DNA of 37,398 nucleotides, taken from Dehalococcoidia bacterium UBA1328. Its GTDB lineage: Bacteria > Chloroflexota > Dehalococcoidia > Lucifugimonadales > Lucifugimonadaceae. This document shows, in pieces, positions 8,226 to 16,482 of the stretch (position 1 is its first letter; every line of letters starts with the position of its first letter). The notes under the pieces were generated by a model. That model made no database searches, was not told the origin of the DNA, and saw nothing but the letters and a program-made list of their open reading frames with translations. The position numbers and the translations under genes were made by a program. The stretch spans positions 1 through 37,398 of the forward strand of contig DBTA01000042.1 in NCBI GenBank assembly GCA_002306815.1, given 5' to 3'.

Positions 8226-8681
8226 GTTTCGATTTGTTGGATTTTGGTGGTGAATTATGAGAACAACGTTAATCTAAGGGTAACGCGAGCCACCGCCTAT
8301 TAGCGGTTCTATAACAAGGATTATTCCCTCGCCACGCAATTTGTCACTGAAAGGAGCAAGAGGGCAGAGAGGCAAGCCAAGCAGCAACCACCTGCACCGA
8401 CAGAATGTTCCTGTGCTGAGCAATGGCCTCAAGTGCCATCCTGAAACTCTCGAAGGAATGCAGGAGCGGAAGTATCCATACTGTCTAACAGAACGCCTTC
8501 ACCAAGAGCCCCCCGACCTTGTCGTAGGTATCTCAGTCGATCATCACATCACCTCTCCTAGGCGCTAACACCAATATCGTCCGGAAGCGAAACAGGACTC
8601 TTCCAGCTGTATCTCAGGTTCTTTCGCTTCGGTCGGCACTAAGGGTGCCAATTCTTGTGGTCGATTAAGAGTTATCAAACA
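8226..8681. other. Intergenic block, no recognised gene
   Basis: About 455 bases between the pdxA start and the nrdJ terminator. The part nearest pdxA is AT-rich and has a weak minus-strand promoter-like pair (CATAAT about 30 bases before the pdxA ATG). From about 8340 to 8575 the composition shifts to richer GC and the plus strand is open for 75 codons from a TTG, but the translation has no domain character and no ribosome site. I could not match either strand to a structured RNA class or to a transposase. It may be a remnant of an element or gene. Confidence 0.4.
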
Positions 8682-8719
8682 AAAAAGCACCGACCTGGTT
8701 TTCCGAGTCGGCGCTTTTT
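8682..8719 (-). terminator. Rho-independent terminator of nrdJ
   Basis: The arms 8682-8694 and 8707-8719 pair over 12 of 13 positions with a 12-base loop, and the minus strand ends in a run of six T. It lies about 20 bases after the nrdJ stop. The plus strand also ends in five T, so it may act in both directions. Confidence 0.85.
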
Positions 8720-8737
8720 GATTTGTTCATTAATGAA

Positions 8738-11158
8738 CTAGCACTTGCTGTATCCGCAGGAGAAGCACTTTAGGCAGCCCTCAACGTGCGCCACTGTGGA
8801 CGAGCATTCCGGGCAAAGTTCAGCTGCCTGTGCACCAACTGGAACAGAAACTTTCTGTTCTTGACCAATCACAATGGCTGTCTGAGCTGTCGGCATACCG
8901 AGTTCTTTCGGCGTCGGTGGCTCGAACATTCCTGCCTGGCTCGATTCGGCTTCTGTTAGTTCTTCAGGAGTGTGAGACGTCGCTGCCTCTGCAATTATAC
9001 GGTCGAGTACTGAAGCAATTGCGTCAGGTACCGATCGGATCATCTCACCTTCGTCCCACGCTGGAACGTCGGTGATGCCGCGGAGCTGCTCAGAAACGTC
9101 AACCGGATTAATTCCGGATCGGAGTGATAGCGACGCCATTCGAGAAACAGCCTCCGCCATCGCAGCATCGTTACCACCGGCCTTGCCGTGGGTTGCGAAT
9201 ACTTCGAACGGGCGTCCATCACTTGCCATGTTTACGGTGACAAACAGGTTTCCACGTCCAGTTCGCACTCGGCGAGTAATGCCGTTGAGAAGCGCCGGTC
9301 GCTCTTTCGGAGCGATGTACTGCGGGATTCCAACAGTGTTCTCATTTAAAGTTGACTCGGAGTTAACGTTGTCGCTCGTTCCTGAAGTCAGAACTTCCTT
9401 CTCACGTGAACCAGCTCGGTAAACAGTGATTCCCTTGCAGTGAGTCTCCCACGCCAGCATGTAAGCATCCTCAACGTCCTCAACTGTTGCATCATTCGCG
9501 AAGTTGATCGTCTTGGAAATACCAGCGTCTGTCGCCTCCTGGAACGCAGCCTGCATCAGAACGTGATCACGAGGCGAAATGTCGGATGCAACGTGGAACA
9601 GTCGCTTCACGTCGTCCGGAACGTCGTCCCGGTCCTGGAGCGAACCGCCGTCGGAAAGGTGCTCCAGCAAATCTTCGCTGTAGAAACCGCGTTCTTTCGA
9701 GATTCGCTCGAAATTCTTGTCAACGTAGTACAGAGTCTTGCCTTCAAGAATGTTCTGCTTGCGAAATGCAAGAGCGAAAATAGGCTCGATACCGCTGGAA
9801 GCACCAGCGATCATCGAGATCGTTCCCGTTGGAGCCACAGTGAGTCGACAGGCGTTTCGGTAAGGCTTGTCCCCTCGTTCTGCGGCAGAGGAGTCGTGCC
9901 ACGCCGGGAACGGACCACGTTCTTCGGCGAGCGCCATCGACTCAGCATCAGCGTTGTCACGAATGAACGCCATCAACTTGCGGCCAAGCTCAACGGCCTC
10001 TTCTGTGTCATAAGGGATACCGAGCTGAACCAGCATGTCGGCAAATCCCATAACACCAAGACCGAGCTTGCGAGTCGACTGCGTCATTTCCTCGATCGCA
10101 TCTACTGCGTACTTGTTGGCATCGATAACGTTGTCGAGCATGCGAGTTGCCAGACGAACTGATTCTCCAAGTCTATCCCAGTTCAAATCAACGAGACCCG
10201 CTTCGTCAGCGTCAAGGAACTTTGCTACGTCAAGAGATCCGAGGTTGCAGGATTCGTTCGGCAGCAGCGGCTGCTCACCACATGGGTTTGTTGCTGTAAT
10301 CCGGCCGAGGTGAATAACCGGGCTGTTTCGGTTTACTTCATCGAGGAAGATCATTCCCGGCTCACCATTGCGCCATGCGCCGTGGACGATCTTGCTAAAG
10401 ACTTCGCGTGCGTCTACTCGATCAACCTCGATCAATTCACTGCTGTCATCCGCTGGGTTCGAGAGTCGGCGGAGAGGGTAGGTAGTACCGTCTTTCACTG
10501 CCTGCATGAACTCGTCAGAAGCACCGACGGAAATGTTGAAGTTGTGGATCTCACCTTCAACCTGCTTGCAATCGATGAACTCGAGAATATCAGGGTGGTG
10601 AACATCCATAACTGCCATGTTCGCCCCGTCCCGCTTACCTCCCTGAGTAACGAGGGTCGATACGGATGACAGGTGGCGAAGAACTTCGATTGGTCCACAA
10701 GCCTTGCCGTGGGTTGTGGCAATTCCTGCCCCTTTCGGGCGGAGCTCTGAAAGAGCGAATCCGGTTCCTCCACCGAATTTCTGTACCATCGCAGCGTCGT
10801 GAGCGGCGCCCATGATGCCTTCCATGCTGTCGTGAAGCGGAAGAACGAAACATGCCGAAAGCGTTCCAGCACCTGTACCAGCGTTCATCATTGTCGGTGA
10901 GTTAGGTAGGTACTCAAGACTCGCCATAATCTGGTAGAAGCCTTCTTCGATTTCGGCGACTTCTTGCGGGGTCTTTTCATACTTGAACTCTGGTGCAGAA
11001 AGAGCCTTCGCCACCCGACGGAACATTCCATCTGGGCTTTCAACTATTTCGCCATCATCATTCTTTTGTAAATAACGTTTATCCAGGACCACACGGGCGT
11101 TCTCGGAAATCTCCGCGGGGGTGAACTCTTCAGTTGGATTGGTGGCGTTAGTGCTCAT
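8738..11158 (-). CDS. nrdJ: Adenosylcobalamin-dependent (class II) ribonucleoside-diphosphate reductase
   Basis: Makes deoxyribonucleotides by a cobalamin-generated thiyl radical and works with or without oxygen. Length is 806 residues from ATG 11158, chosen because AGGA stands 7 bases before it; the frame also has ATGs at 11182 and 11197. Landmarks are GTLSACFVLP with the first active-site Cys, FGGGTGFALS, NPCGEQPLLPNESCNLGS (about 290-307) and VAPTGTISMIAGASSGIEP. They are followed by a C-terminal TSCPD-type domain (about 640-720) and a terminal Cys-rich tail (CPEC near 782, then CLKC, CGYSKC), which probably serves as a zinc ribbon and redox shuttle. It is downstream of nrdR, 126 bases away, and ends at a strong terminator. 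No B12 riboswitch is visible in that gap. Confidence 0.97.
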   Translation of the reverse strand: MSTNATNPTEEFTPAEISENARVVLDKRYLQKNDDGEIVESPDGMFRRVAKALSAPEFKYEKTPQEVAEIEEGFYQIMASLEYLPNSPTMMNAGTGAGTLSACFVLPLHDSMEGIMGAAHDAAMVQKFGGGTGFALSELRPKGAGIATTHGKACGPIEVLRHLSSVSTLVTQGGKRDGANMAVMDVHHPDILEFIDCKQVEGEIHNFNISVGASDEFMQAVKDGTTYPLRRLSNPADDSSELIEVDRVDAREVFSKIVHGAWRNGEPGMIFLDEVNRNSPVIHLGRITATNPCGEQPLLPNESCNLGSLDVAKFLDADEAGLVDLNWDRLGESVRLATRMLDNVIDANKYAVDAIEEMTQSTRKLGLGVMGFADMLVQLGIPYDTEEAVELGRKLMAFIRDNADAESMALAEERGPFPAWHDSSAAERGDKPYRNACRLTVAPTGTISMIAGASSGIEPIFALAFRKQNILEGKTLYYVDKNFERISKERGFYSEDLLEHLSDGGSLQDRDDVPDDVKRLFHVASDISPRDHVLMQAAFQEATDAGISKTINFANDATVEDVEDAYMLAWETHCKGITVYRAGSREKEVLTSGTSDNVNSESTLNENTVGIPQYIAPKERPALLNGITRRVRTGRGNLFVTVNMASDGRPFEVFATHGKAGGNDAAMAEAVSRMASLSLRSGINPVDVSEQLRGITDVPAWDEGEMIRSVPDAIASVLDRIIAEAATSHTPEELTEAESSQAGMFEPPTPKELGMPTAQTAIVIGQEQKVSVPVGAQAAELCPECSSTVAHVEGCLKCFSCGYSKC

Positions 11159-11284
11159 TTTGGCGTCCTGCGTAAGTGTCATTTGTCTTCTTTTCATTCG
11201 TCATAGTTTGCCGATAAGTTGTCGATACCCTTGGCAGTCTCGCTGTAACTGCCGTCGATGATCCCGATCGGTAAAGCAGATGGG

Positions 11285-11827
11285 CTAACTCTGCCTTGCC
11301 CTCCGGCGACGGCTTCTTTGAGCCAGCCGTGGGACATCATCCTCTATCAGTCTCAACTGGTTTTTTGAGGCTGATAATTCATCAGGATCAGCCAGTGCCT
11401 CCACTTCTCTGGTGAAGGAATCGACATCCTGAAAATCTCGATACACCGACGCAAATCTTATGTATGCGACTCGATCGAGAACTTTAAGGCGTTCAATGCA
11501 CATTTCTCCGAGCACTCTCGCTTCCACTTCCGCCTTCGAGAGTTTGTGCAGCTCGTTTTCGATATCGACAACCATCTTAGAAATGGCGCCGACCTCCAAG
11601 GGCCGTTTGGCACAAGCTGTTTGCAGAGACCTTTCGAGCTTGTCGGATGAGAACGCCTCACGCCGTCCATCACGTTTGGCGATCATGAGCGGCATTGAGT
11701 GGACCTTTTCGTAGGTGGTGAACCGAAGCTCGCACCTTAAGCACTCACGCCTGCGCCGCACGCCTTCAGGCGCTTCACGTGAATCAATCACACGTGATTC
11801 ATTGTTTCCACAAAATGGACAATGCAT
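11285..11827 (-). CDS. nrdR: Transcriptional repressor NrdR
   Basis: An ATP/dATP-sensing repressor of ribonucleotide reductase genes. From ATG 11827 the product is 180 residues. The N-terminal zinc ribbon has C3, C6, C29 and C32 (MHCPFCG and ECLRCELRF), and the ATP-cone domain follows (about 46-136, with IAKRDGRREAFSSDKLERSL). The C-terminal tail is basic (RSRRRRARQS). The open frame continues 53 codons upstream to 11986, but those residues are unlike the family, which always starts at the zinc ribbon. Transcription probably runs from a promoter at about 12004-12034 that carries NrdR-box-like sequence, so autoregulation together with nrdJ is likely. Confidence 0.95.
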   Translation of the reverse strand: MHCPFCGNNESRVIDSREAPEGVRRRRECLRCELRFTTYEKVHSMPLMIAKRDGRREAFSSDKLERSLQTACAKRPLEVGAISKMVVDIENELHKLSKAEVEARVLGEMCIERLKVLDRVAYIRFASVYRDFQDVDSFTREVEALADPDELSASKNQLRLIEDDVPRLAQRSRRRRARQS

Positions 11828-11977
11828 TGCCTGAAAATTACCTTGCTCATATTGCCCACAGGTGCCACGTGAAACCCGTCCCGCTCTTGCCTGGATCTTG
11901 CGGTCAAAGCCCGTTTGCGGAGCAGTGTGTAAAACGAGTAGTTGAACACGCCACGTTGCGGCTGCGGACACAGCCAG

Positions 11978-12034
11978 CCCCCACATTTAGTGGTGCGTAT
12001 CGGAGACTACCACTATCTATAGAGGGTGTGTCAA
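11978..12034 (-). promoter_or_regulatory. nrdR-nrdJ promoter with tandem NrdR boxes
   Basis: On the minus strand a perfect TTGACA -35 lies at 12029-12034; the best -10 is TAGTCT (12004-12009) at a long spacing of 19. Between them, at 12010-12025, the plus strand reads CCACTATCTATAGAGG, which fits the NrdR-box consensus ACACWATATMTWGTGT at most positions. A second, half-degenerate copy (right half TTTAGTGG) lies at 11978-11993. Start-to-start distance is 32 bases, about three helical turns, as expected for paired NrdR boxes. The assignment is an inference from pattern and from the adjacent nrdR gene. Confidence 0.5.
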
Positions 12035-12326
12035 TCCTGCTGTCAGTCCTGTTTCGGTCAAATAAGGACCTTTTCGGGCGATCCCAATCTTGTTAAAAGG
12101 CTATTAAATGAAACGAGTTTTGCGATACGGCGATATAGCCTGTAAACAACGGAATTCGTCGCGAGCGGGCGTATCAAGTTCAAGAGTTGAATTTCCCTGT
12201 GGTCTGGGAATTACGCGAATCTAAAAGTGACGTTATGGGTTTTTCAACAATATAAAGATGTCACGGGGTGCAGAATGGTTGTTGATGAAATGCGACATCA
12301 GGACTAGGTTCTAGACTAATCATCGC
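12035..12326. other. Intergenic region between the nrdR promoter and a pseudogene
   Basis: About 290 bases upstream of the nrdR promoter and of the plus-strand pseudogene. It contains short AT-rich stretches but no open frame, RNA gene or clear promoter that I can support. It may include the decayed 5' end of the mannonate-dehydratase-like gene. Confidence 0.4.
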
Positions 12327-13402
12327 ATGCATGACATCGACAAGGCACGGATTATGAAGAACGCTTGGGCGATCAGGTACGCCACAGACCAAGTACTCCA
12401 GATGTCTGTCCAGCTAGGTGTGAAAAATCTAATTTTCTATGGTCGTACTGGGACCGGTCTCCTTCCGGCTAGCGACGAACCTCAGGGTAAAAGATCGTAA
12501 TTACTTCGACGATTATGTTGCCTTTCGCGAACGAATCGAATCGTACGGATTGACTATCGCTGGTTGCTAAAACGGGTTCATCTCGGATCCAAAGTTATAC
12601 GATATTGCCTTTGGAGGTCCGGATAGAGACTGCTTGATTGATCTGCTTGCTGCCGAGATAGCGGACATGGGGTGTGCGGGAATACCGATACTCGGGTACA
12701 ACTGGAGTCCAACCTCCGTCTGGAGATCCAAGCCAACCAAAATTCGAGGGAAACGGAGGTGACTGCTTGGGATGATGATAGCGAATCACAGCGATCCATC
12801 ATTGACATTCAAGCTTCGACTCTGGCGCTTCTAGAAAACTACGACACTTCGCTTGAAAACATGTTGGAGTATCTCTAACACTGGATCAAGTCGATAACAC
12901 CTGTTGCTGAATCAGTGGGAAGCAGGCTAGGTATTCACCCGGACGACCCGCCAGTCCCAGAGCTTGGAGGTGTTCCTCGCTTGCTCGGGAGTTTGACGCT
13001 TACAAGCGGCTGACTGAAATCGTTGATAGCCCTTACAACGCAATCGAGTTCTGCCAGGGGACATTCTCGGAAATGGAAGACGCCAGAGATGGCGGAATTT
13101 ACGAGATGATCAAGTATTTCGCTGAGCGCGACAAAGTTCTGTACGTTCACTTCCGCAACGTGTCAGGCACCGTTACCCGATTCAATGAAGAGTTCATCAA
13201 CACCGGATACGTGGACATGAAGCGGGCAATAGAGACTTACCATGCCGCTGGTTTTACCGGTGTGTTCATGGACGATCACTGTCCGGAAATTGTTGGCGAT
13301 ACCGCCTTCTCAGGTAACTGGGGTGGGTATCGGTCACGCATCTTCGCTCAGGGATACATACAGGCAATGCTCGAATCGGTGACAGGAGAACGACCTAAGT
13401 AA
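12327..13402 (+). pseudogene. Mannonate dehydratase-family (UxuA-like) pseudogene
   Basis: Translating across frames recovers a UxuA-family TIM-barrel protein in the right order. From ATG 12327 there is LQMSVQLGVKNLIFYGRTG, ending at TAA 12498. In another frame, YFDDYVAFRERIESYGLTI is followed by TAA 12568, then AGIPILGYNWSPTSVWRSKP. A further frame gives VTAWDDDS, ENMLEYL with TAA 12876, and SRLGIHPDDPPVPELGGVPRL. The last frame gives REFDAYKRLTEIVDSP, EFCQGTFSEM and an intact C-terminal part with VLYVHFRNVSGTV and GVFMDDHCPE to TAA 13400. The histidine-bearing HPDDPP and HFRNVSGT motifs mark the family. At least three frameshifts and two in-frame stops rule out a working enzyme. The intact last 110 codons (13073-13402) should not be taken as a gene. 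Confidence 0.88.
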
Positions 13403-13438
13403 GGTAGTCCAGTGAGCTGCCCACAAACTGGTCCGATA

Positions 13439-13630
13439 CTGTCATTGCGAAAAGTGAGGCACGAGCGACGTGCCAATCCGCGCCGAGGGATAGATCTTTC
13501 AAGGATTGACGACCTGCCGTCCTTCGCTATGTTCTAATAGGGCGGACTGAGTGTTTATCACCTCTTTTGTGCAGGCAATTGCCTGGATCGGACTGCCACG
13601 TCGCTCGTGCCTCACTTTTCGCAATGGCAG
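13439..13630. mobile_element. MITE-like element with long terminal inverted repeats
   Basis: The arms 13439-13479 and 13590-13630 are inverted copies: 30 bases (13443-13472 against 13597-13626) match perfectly and the flanks match with single differences. The arm starts CATTGCGAAAAGTGAGGCAC. The core of about 110 bases has no gene and holds a 14-base perfect palindrome at 13572-13585. Similar GTCATTGCGA...GACGTGGCAATCC palindromic repeats are widespread in bacteria, including Chloroflexota, which supports a non-autonomous repeat family. It lies 36 bases past the UxuA pseudogene. No target-site duplication is clear. Confidence 0.72.
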
Positions 13631-13640
13631 ATGATTAAAG

Positions 13641-13685
13641 CAAAAGACCCCAACAGAAGGCCGGTTCTATCAGGGTCTTGTTTTG
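13641..13685 (-). terminator. Probable bidirectional terminator after ftsZ
   Basis: AAGACCC (13644-13650) pairs with GGGTCTT (13673-13679), with a further short GAAGGCC/GGTTC-like pairing inside. The minus strand leaves GGGTCTTTT and the plus strand GGGTCTTGTTTT. It lies about 85 bases after the ftsZ stop and separates the division cluster from the MITE. Confidence 0.6.
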
Positions 13686-13769
13686 ACTCATACCTCAGAT
13701 ATCATCCGAGATGACTTCCGGGCAGAGCTATTTGATGAGTGGTTTTTGTCTTACAAACGAAACAACTCT

Positions 13770-14888
13770 CTAGTCGCTTGCGGCTACTTTGCGAACCGAA
13801 CGATTTCGGGCTGCGCGGTGGTGGCGAAGGAATGGTGGTAGGTCGAGGGCTTCCTCATCACCAAGAACATCGTTCAATGCGGCGCTAACTGCGGCTTCTT
13901 TTTCCTGAGATGCTTCCGCACTTGGGAATCCAGTTGCAATGATCGTCATCTTGACTTCATTTTCCATCTTGGGGTCGGTGACCATTCCGAAGATGATGTT
14001 GCAGTCAGGATCGACCATGCCGGAGACTACTTCAGAAGCCTGTTGAACTTCCTTCAGCGTAAGGTCTGTTCCACCAGTGACGTTGAAGATCACACCACGA
14101 GCACCAGCGATAGATACTTCGAGAAGCGGACTATCGATAGCAGCTTCTGCCGCCATGATCGCCCTGTCTTCACCGGTACCGTGACCAATAGCCATCCAGG
14201 CAGGACCTGCGTTCGACATGATTGCCTTCACGTCGGCGAAGTCTAGGTTGATCTCACCAGGCATCAGGATGAGTTCCGCTATCGACTGAACACCCTGGCG
14301 AAGGACGTCGTCGGCCATGCGGAATGCCATGTCCATCGACAGGTTCTCGTTGGACATGATTAGAAGTCGGTCGTTTGGAATAACGATCAGCGTGTCGACA
14401 ACTTCGGATAGAGCCTTGATTCCCTCTTCAGCCTGTCGGCGACGACGTGCGCCTTCGAAATTGAATGGCTTGGTTACTACACCGACTGTGAGAGCACCGA
14501 GTTCCTGGGCTACTTCCGCTACCACAGGTGATCCACCTGTTCCGGTTCCACCGCCCATTCCGGCAGCGATGAACACAAGGTCGGCATCTTCGAGTGAACG
14601 CTTGATTTCATCTCGGTCTTCTTCGTGACACTCTCGACCCTTAGAAGGGTCTCCGCCGACTCCGAGTCCGCGGGCAGTTCGGTCTCCAACTCGAATTCGA
14701 ATCGGAACATCTGAACGAGTAAGAGCCTGAGCGTCGGTGTTAACGGTTATGTATTCAACTTCGGGAATTCGGTCTCGGTACATGCGAGACACGGCGTTCG
14801 ATCCGCCTCCGCCGACTCCTACAACCTTGATTGTTGCTGAGCCGATGTTTCCTTCGATTGGAGTTGGTGTTGATGCTTGGTCGACCAT
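13770..14888 (-). CDS. ftsZ: Cell division protein FtsZ
   Basis: Tubulin-like GTPase that forms the division ring. Of the 372 residues, the GTPase domain carries GVGGGGSNAV (24-33), the tubulin signature GGGTGTG (112-118) and the T7 synergy loop NLDFADV (214-220) with the catalytic aspartates. The C-terminal conserved peptide is present as DLPPFLRHHR (349-358), the site that binds FtsA. The linker between the globular domain and this peptide is only about 27 residues, and a basic tail of about 14 residues follows it. The start is supported by AGGAG a few bases upstream of ATG 14888. It is the last gene of the mraZ-rsmH-ftsA-ftsZ cluster, 136 bases after ftsA. Confidence 0.97.
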   Translation of the reverse strand: MVDQASTPTPIEGNIGSATIKVVGVGGGGSNAVSRMYRDRIPEVEYITVNTDAQALTRSDVPIRIRVGDRTARGLGVGGDPSKGRECHEEDRDEIKRSLEDADLVFIAAGMGGGTGTGGSPVVAEVAQELGALTVGVVTKPFNFEGARRRRQAEEGIKALSEVVDTLIVIPNDRLLIMSNENLSMDMAFRMADDVLRQGVQSIAELILMPGEINLDFADVKAIMSNAGPAWMAIGHGTGEDRAIMAAEAAIDSPLLEVSIAGARGVIFNVTGGTDLTLKEVQQASEVVSGMVDPDCNIIFGMVTDPKMENEVKMTIIATGFPSAEASQEKEAAVSAALNDVLGDEEALDLPPFLRHHRAARNRSVRKVAASD

Positions 14889-15024
14889 TGATTTCTCCTG
14901 GGGACGGTTCTCCGGGTTTGACCGAGTTACCGACCGCGGATGTTGGGGTGTGTGCGACGCTTCTTTAAGCGGCGTTGTGAGTTTTGTTAGCGCCCGAGTT
15001 GCGGTCCTTTGCGTGGTTCATTTA

Positions 15025-16308
15025 CTACGCGCCCGCAGTCTCCTTTTCTCGTTTAGGCAACCAGCCACGGATTCGCGACAGGGCTCCATTCGATGAAGAA
15101 ATACCGATTACCGTCTCTTCAAATACGTATGATGACTTGCGGTCGCCTACATGGTTTTCTTTTGGCAAGTTGCGAATGCCCCAGAGAGCAATTCCGGCAG
15201 CTGCAGAGTAGGCAGGATCGTTTGTTCCTTCCGGCATACCGTCGATTCCACGCGGAGTGGCGAGTCGAACTTTTCGCTGGAAGATGAATTTGGCGATGTT
15301 GAGGAAGCCCTCAAGTTTTGCACCGCCACCCGTGAACACGATTCGATCAGTCGGGATGTCAGCGAGGTGTGGTTCTTCGAGTTTGAGAAGAATCATTCGG
15401 AACAGTTCAGAGGTTCGTTCCTTTAGGACTTGTCCAACTTCCCGTTTGGTAATCGTGAGCGACTGTTCCATTGTGTGTGGATAAAGAGTGATATCTTCCT
15501 TCATTCCCGCGAGCTCGGGAGCGGCAGTGCCGTGTTCAACTTTGAGTTGTTCAGCAGAGTCAAAGTCGATCGAGAATGCGATGCTCAAGTCATTGGTGAA
15601 CTGGTATCCACCAACAGGGATTACCGCTGTGTGCGCAACTGCGCCATCGTGGTAAACAGCAATGTCGGAGGTTCCGCCACCAACGTCTATCAATACCGCA
15701 CCCTCTTCACGTTCGTCGGCGGTCAGAACGGCGTCCGCAGTTGCGACCGGTTCGACGACCATTGAAGAGACTCTCACCCCGGCGTCCGAAACGGCGTTGT
15801 GGAGTTCTGTGATTTTCGAAACAGATCCTGTAATGACATGGCTTTCAACATGCAACTCACCAGTGTGCATGCCCAAAGGGTTCCGAACGCCGTGGAGGCC
15901 GTCGAGGGCGTAACTCCTGGGGATTACGTGGAGCAAGCGGCGGTCGTCACTAAGATCGATTGCGCCAGCTGCTTTTTTAGCCGCAGTAAGATCTCGATCT
16001 GTCACTGCTCGCATGCCATCGGTTCGTGGAACGTTGGCCCAGCGGTTCTTTGATTCAACATGGCTTCCGGTCAGTCCGGCATAAACGCTGGAGACTTCTA
16101 CGCCAGCGTCAACAGCTGCTGATTCGACCGACTCGCGGGTCGCAGATGTAACGGCAGCGGAATCTGCAACCATGCCTTTGCTCATACCGTTGCATGGAAC
16201 GAGACTGAGTCCAGTAACTTCCACTCGATGATCCGCTCTCTTGCGGGTGATGATGGTGCAAACCTTGGTGGTTCCAATGTCTATAGCTACTCTGTATTCG
16301 TCATGCAT
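15025..16308 (-). CDS. ftsA: Cell division protein FtsA
   Basis: Actin-like ATPase that ties FtsZ filaments to the membrane. The 427 residues show the actin-fold phosphate loops IDIGTTK (9-15) and DVGGGTSDIAVY (208-219), and the adenosine motif FTGGGAKLEG (325-334). The FtsA-specific 1C subdomain occupies about 84-165. The C-terminus ends in a short amphipathic helix, SNGALSRIRGWLPKRE (406-421), the expected membrane-targeting sequence. AGGAG lies about 9 bases before ATG 16308. Presence of FtsA together with the FtsZ C-terminal peptide indicates a standard tether even though cell-wall genes are absent from the cluster. Confidence 0.96.
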   Translation of the reverse strand: MHDEYRVAIDIGTTKVCTIITRKRADHRVEVTGLSLVPCNGMSKGMVADSAAVTSATRESVESAAVDAGVEVSSVYAGLTGSHVESKNRWANVPRTDGMRAVTDRDLTAAKKAAGAIDLSDDRRLLHVIPRSYALDGLHGVRNPLGMHTGELHVESHVITGSVSKITELHNAVSDAGVRVSSMVVEPVATADAVLTADEREEGAVLIDVGGGTSDIAVYHDGAVAHTAVIPVGGYQFTNDLSIAFSIDFDSAEQLKVEHGTAAPELAGMKEDITLYPHTMEQSLTITKREVGQVLKERTSELFRMILLKLEEPHLADIPTDRIVFTGGGAKLEGFLNIAKFIFQRKVRLATPRGIDGMPEGTNDPAYSAAAGIALWGIRNLPKENHVGDRKSSYVFEETVIGISSSNGALSRIRGWLPKREKETAGA

Positions 16309-16359
16309 GGTGATGCTCTCCTGCGTGGGGTGTTAGATGGACTGGTCGTTAGGTTGGTA

Positions 16360-16482
16360 TCAACGGTTCGTATCTGGTGGTTCGGCTGCGATTGCCGTTT
16401 CCGTTTCCGTTCCTGATTTCGGATATGCCGTCGACCTTGTTTGCAGGCAGGCAGCGTTGATGTAAAAGACGTTGTTTCTCAT
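16360..16482 (-). CDS. Possible 40-residue ORF coupled to rsmH
   Basis: Its ATG overlaps the rsmH stop in an ATGA junction. The product starts MRNNVFYINAACLQTRS and is polar towards the end (GTETETAIAAEPPDTNR). In most dcw clusters this position holds ftsL, a small membrane protein, but there is no hydrophobic helix here. It could be a decayed ftsL, a short coupled peptide, or chance. Evidence is limited to position and junction. Confidence 0.25.
   Translation of the reverse strand: MRNNVFYINAACLQTRSTAYPKSGTETETAIAAEPPDTNR

Noticed and set aside
8341..8568. 75-codon plus-strand frame in the pdxA-nrdJ gap
   Set aside because: TTG start without a ribosome site; the product resembles no family and has no secondary-structure pattern that stands out.
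9440..10162. 240-codon open frame on the plus strand inside nrdJ
   Set aside because: Antisense to a strongly conserved gene; the translation has no domain character, and long antisense frames are common with this codon use.
11828..11986. 53-residue N-terminal extension of NrdR
   Set aside because: The family starts at the zinc ribbon (MHCPFCG), and the extension has no conserved character.
13073..13402. Intact 110-codon frame as a separate gene
   Set aside because: It is the C-terminal third of the UxuA-like pseudogene; it starts inside the domain and has no own ribosome site.
12327..13402. Programmed frameshifting to rescue the UxuA-like gene
   Set aside because: Several independent lesions in different places plus nonsense codons; no slippery sequences at the breaks.
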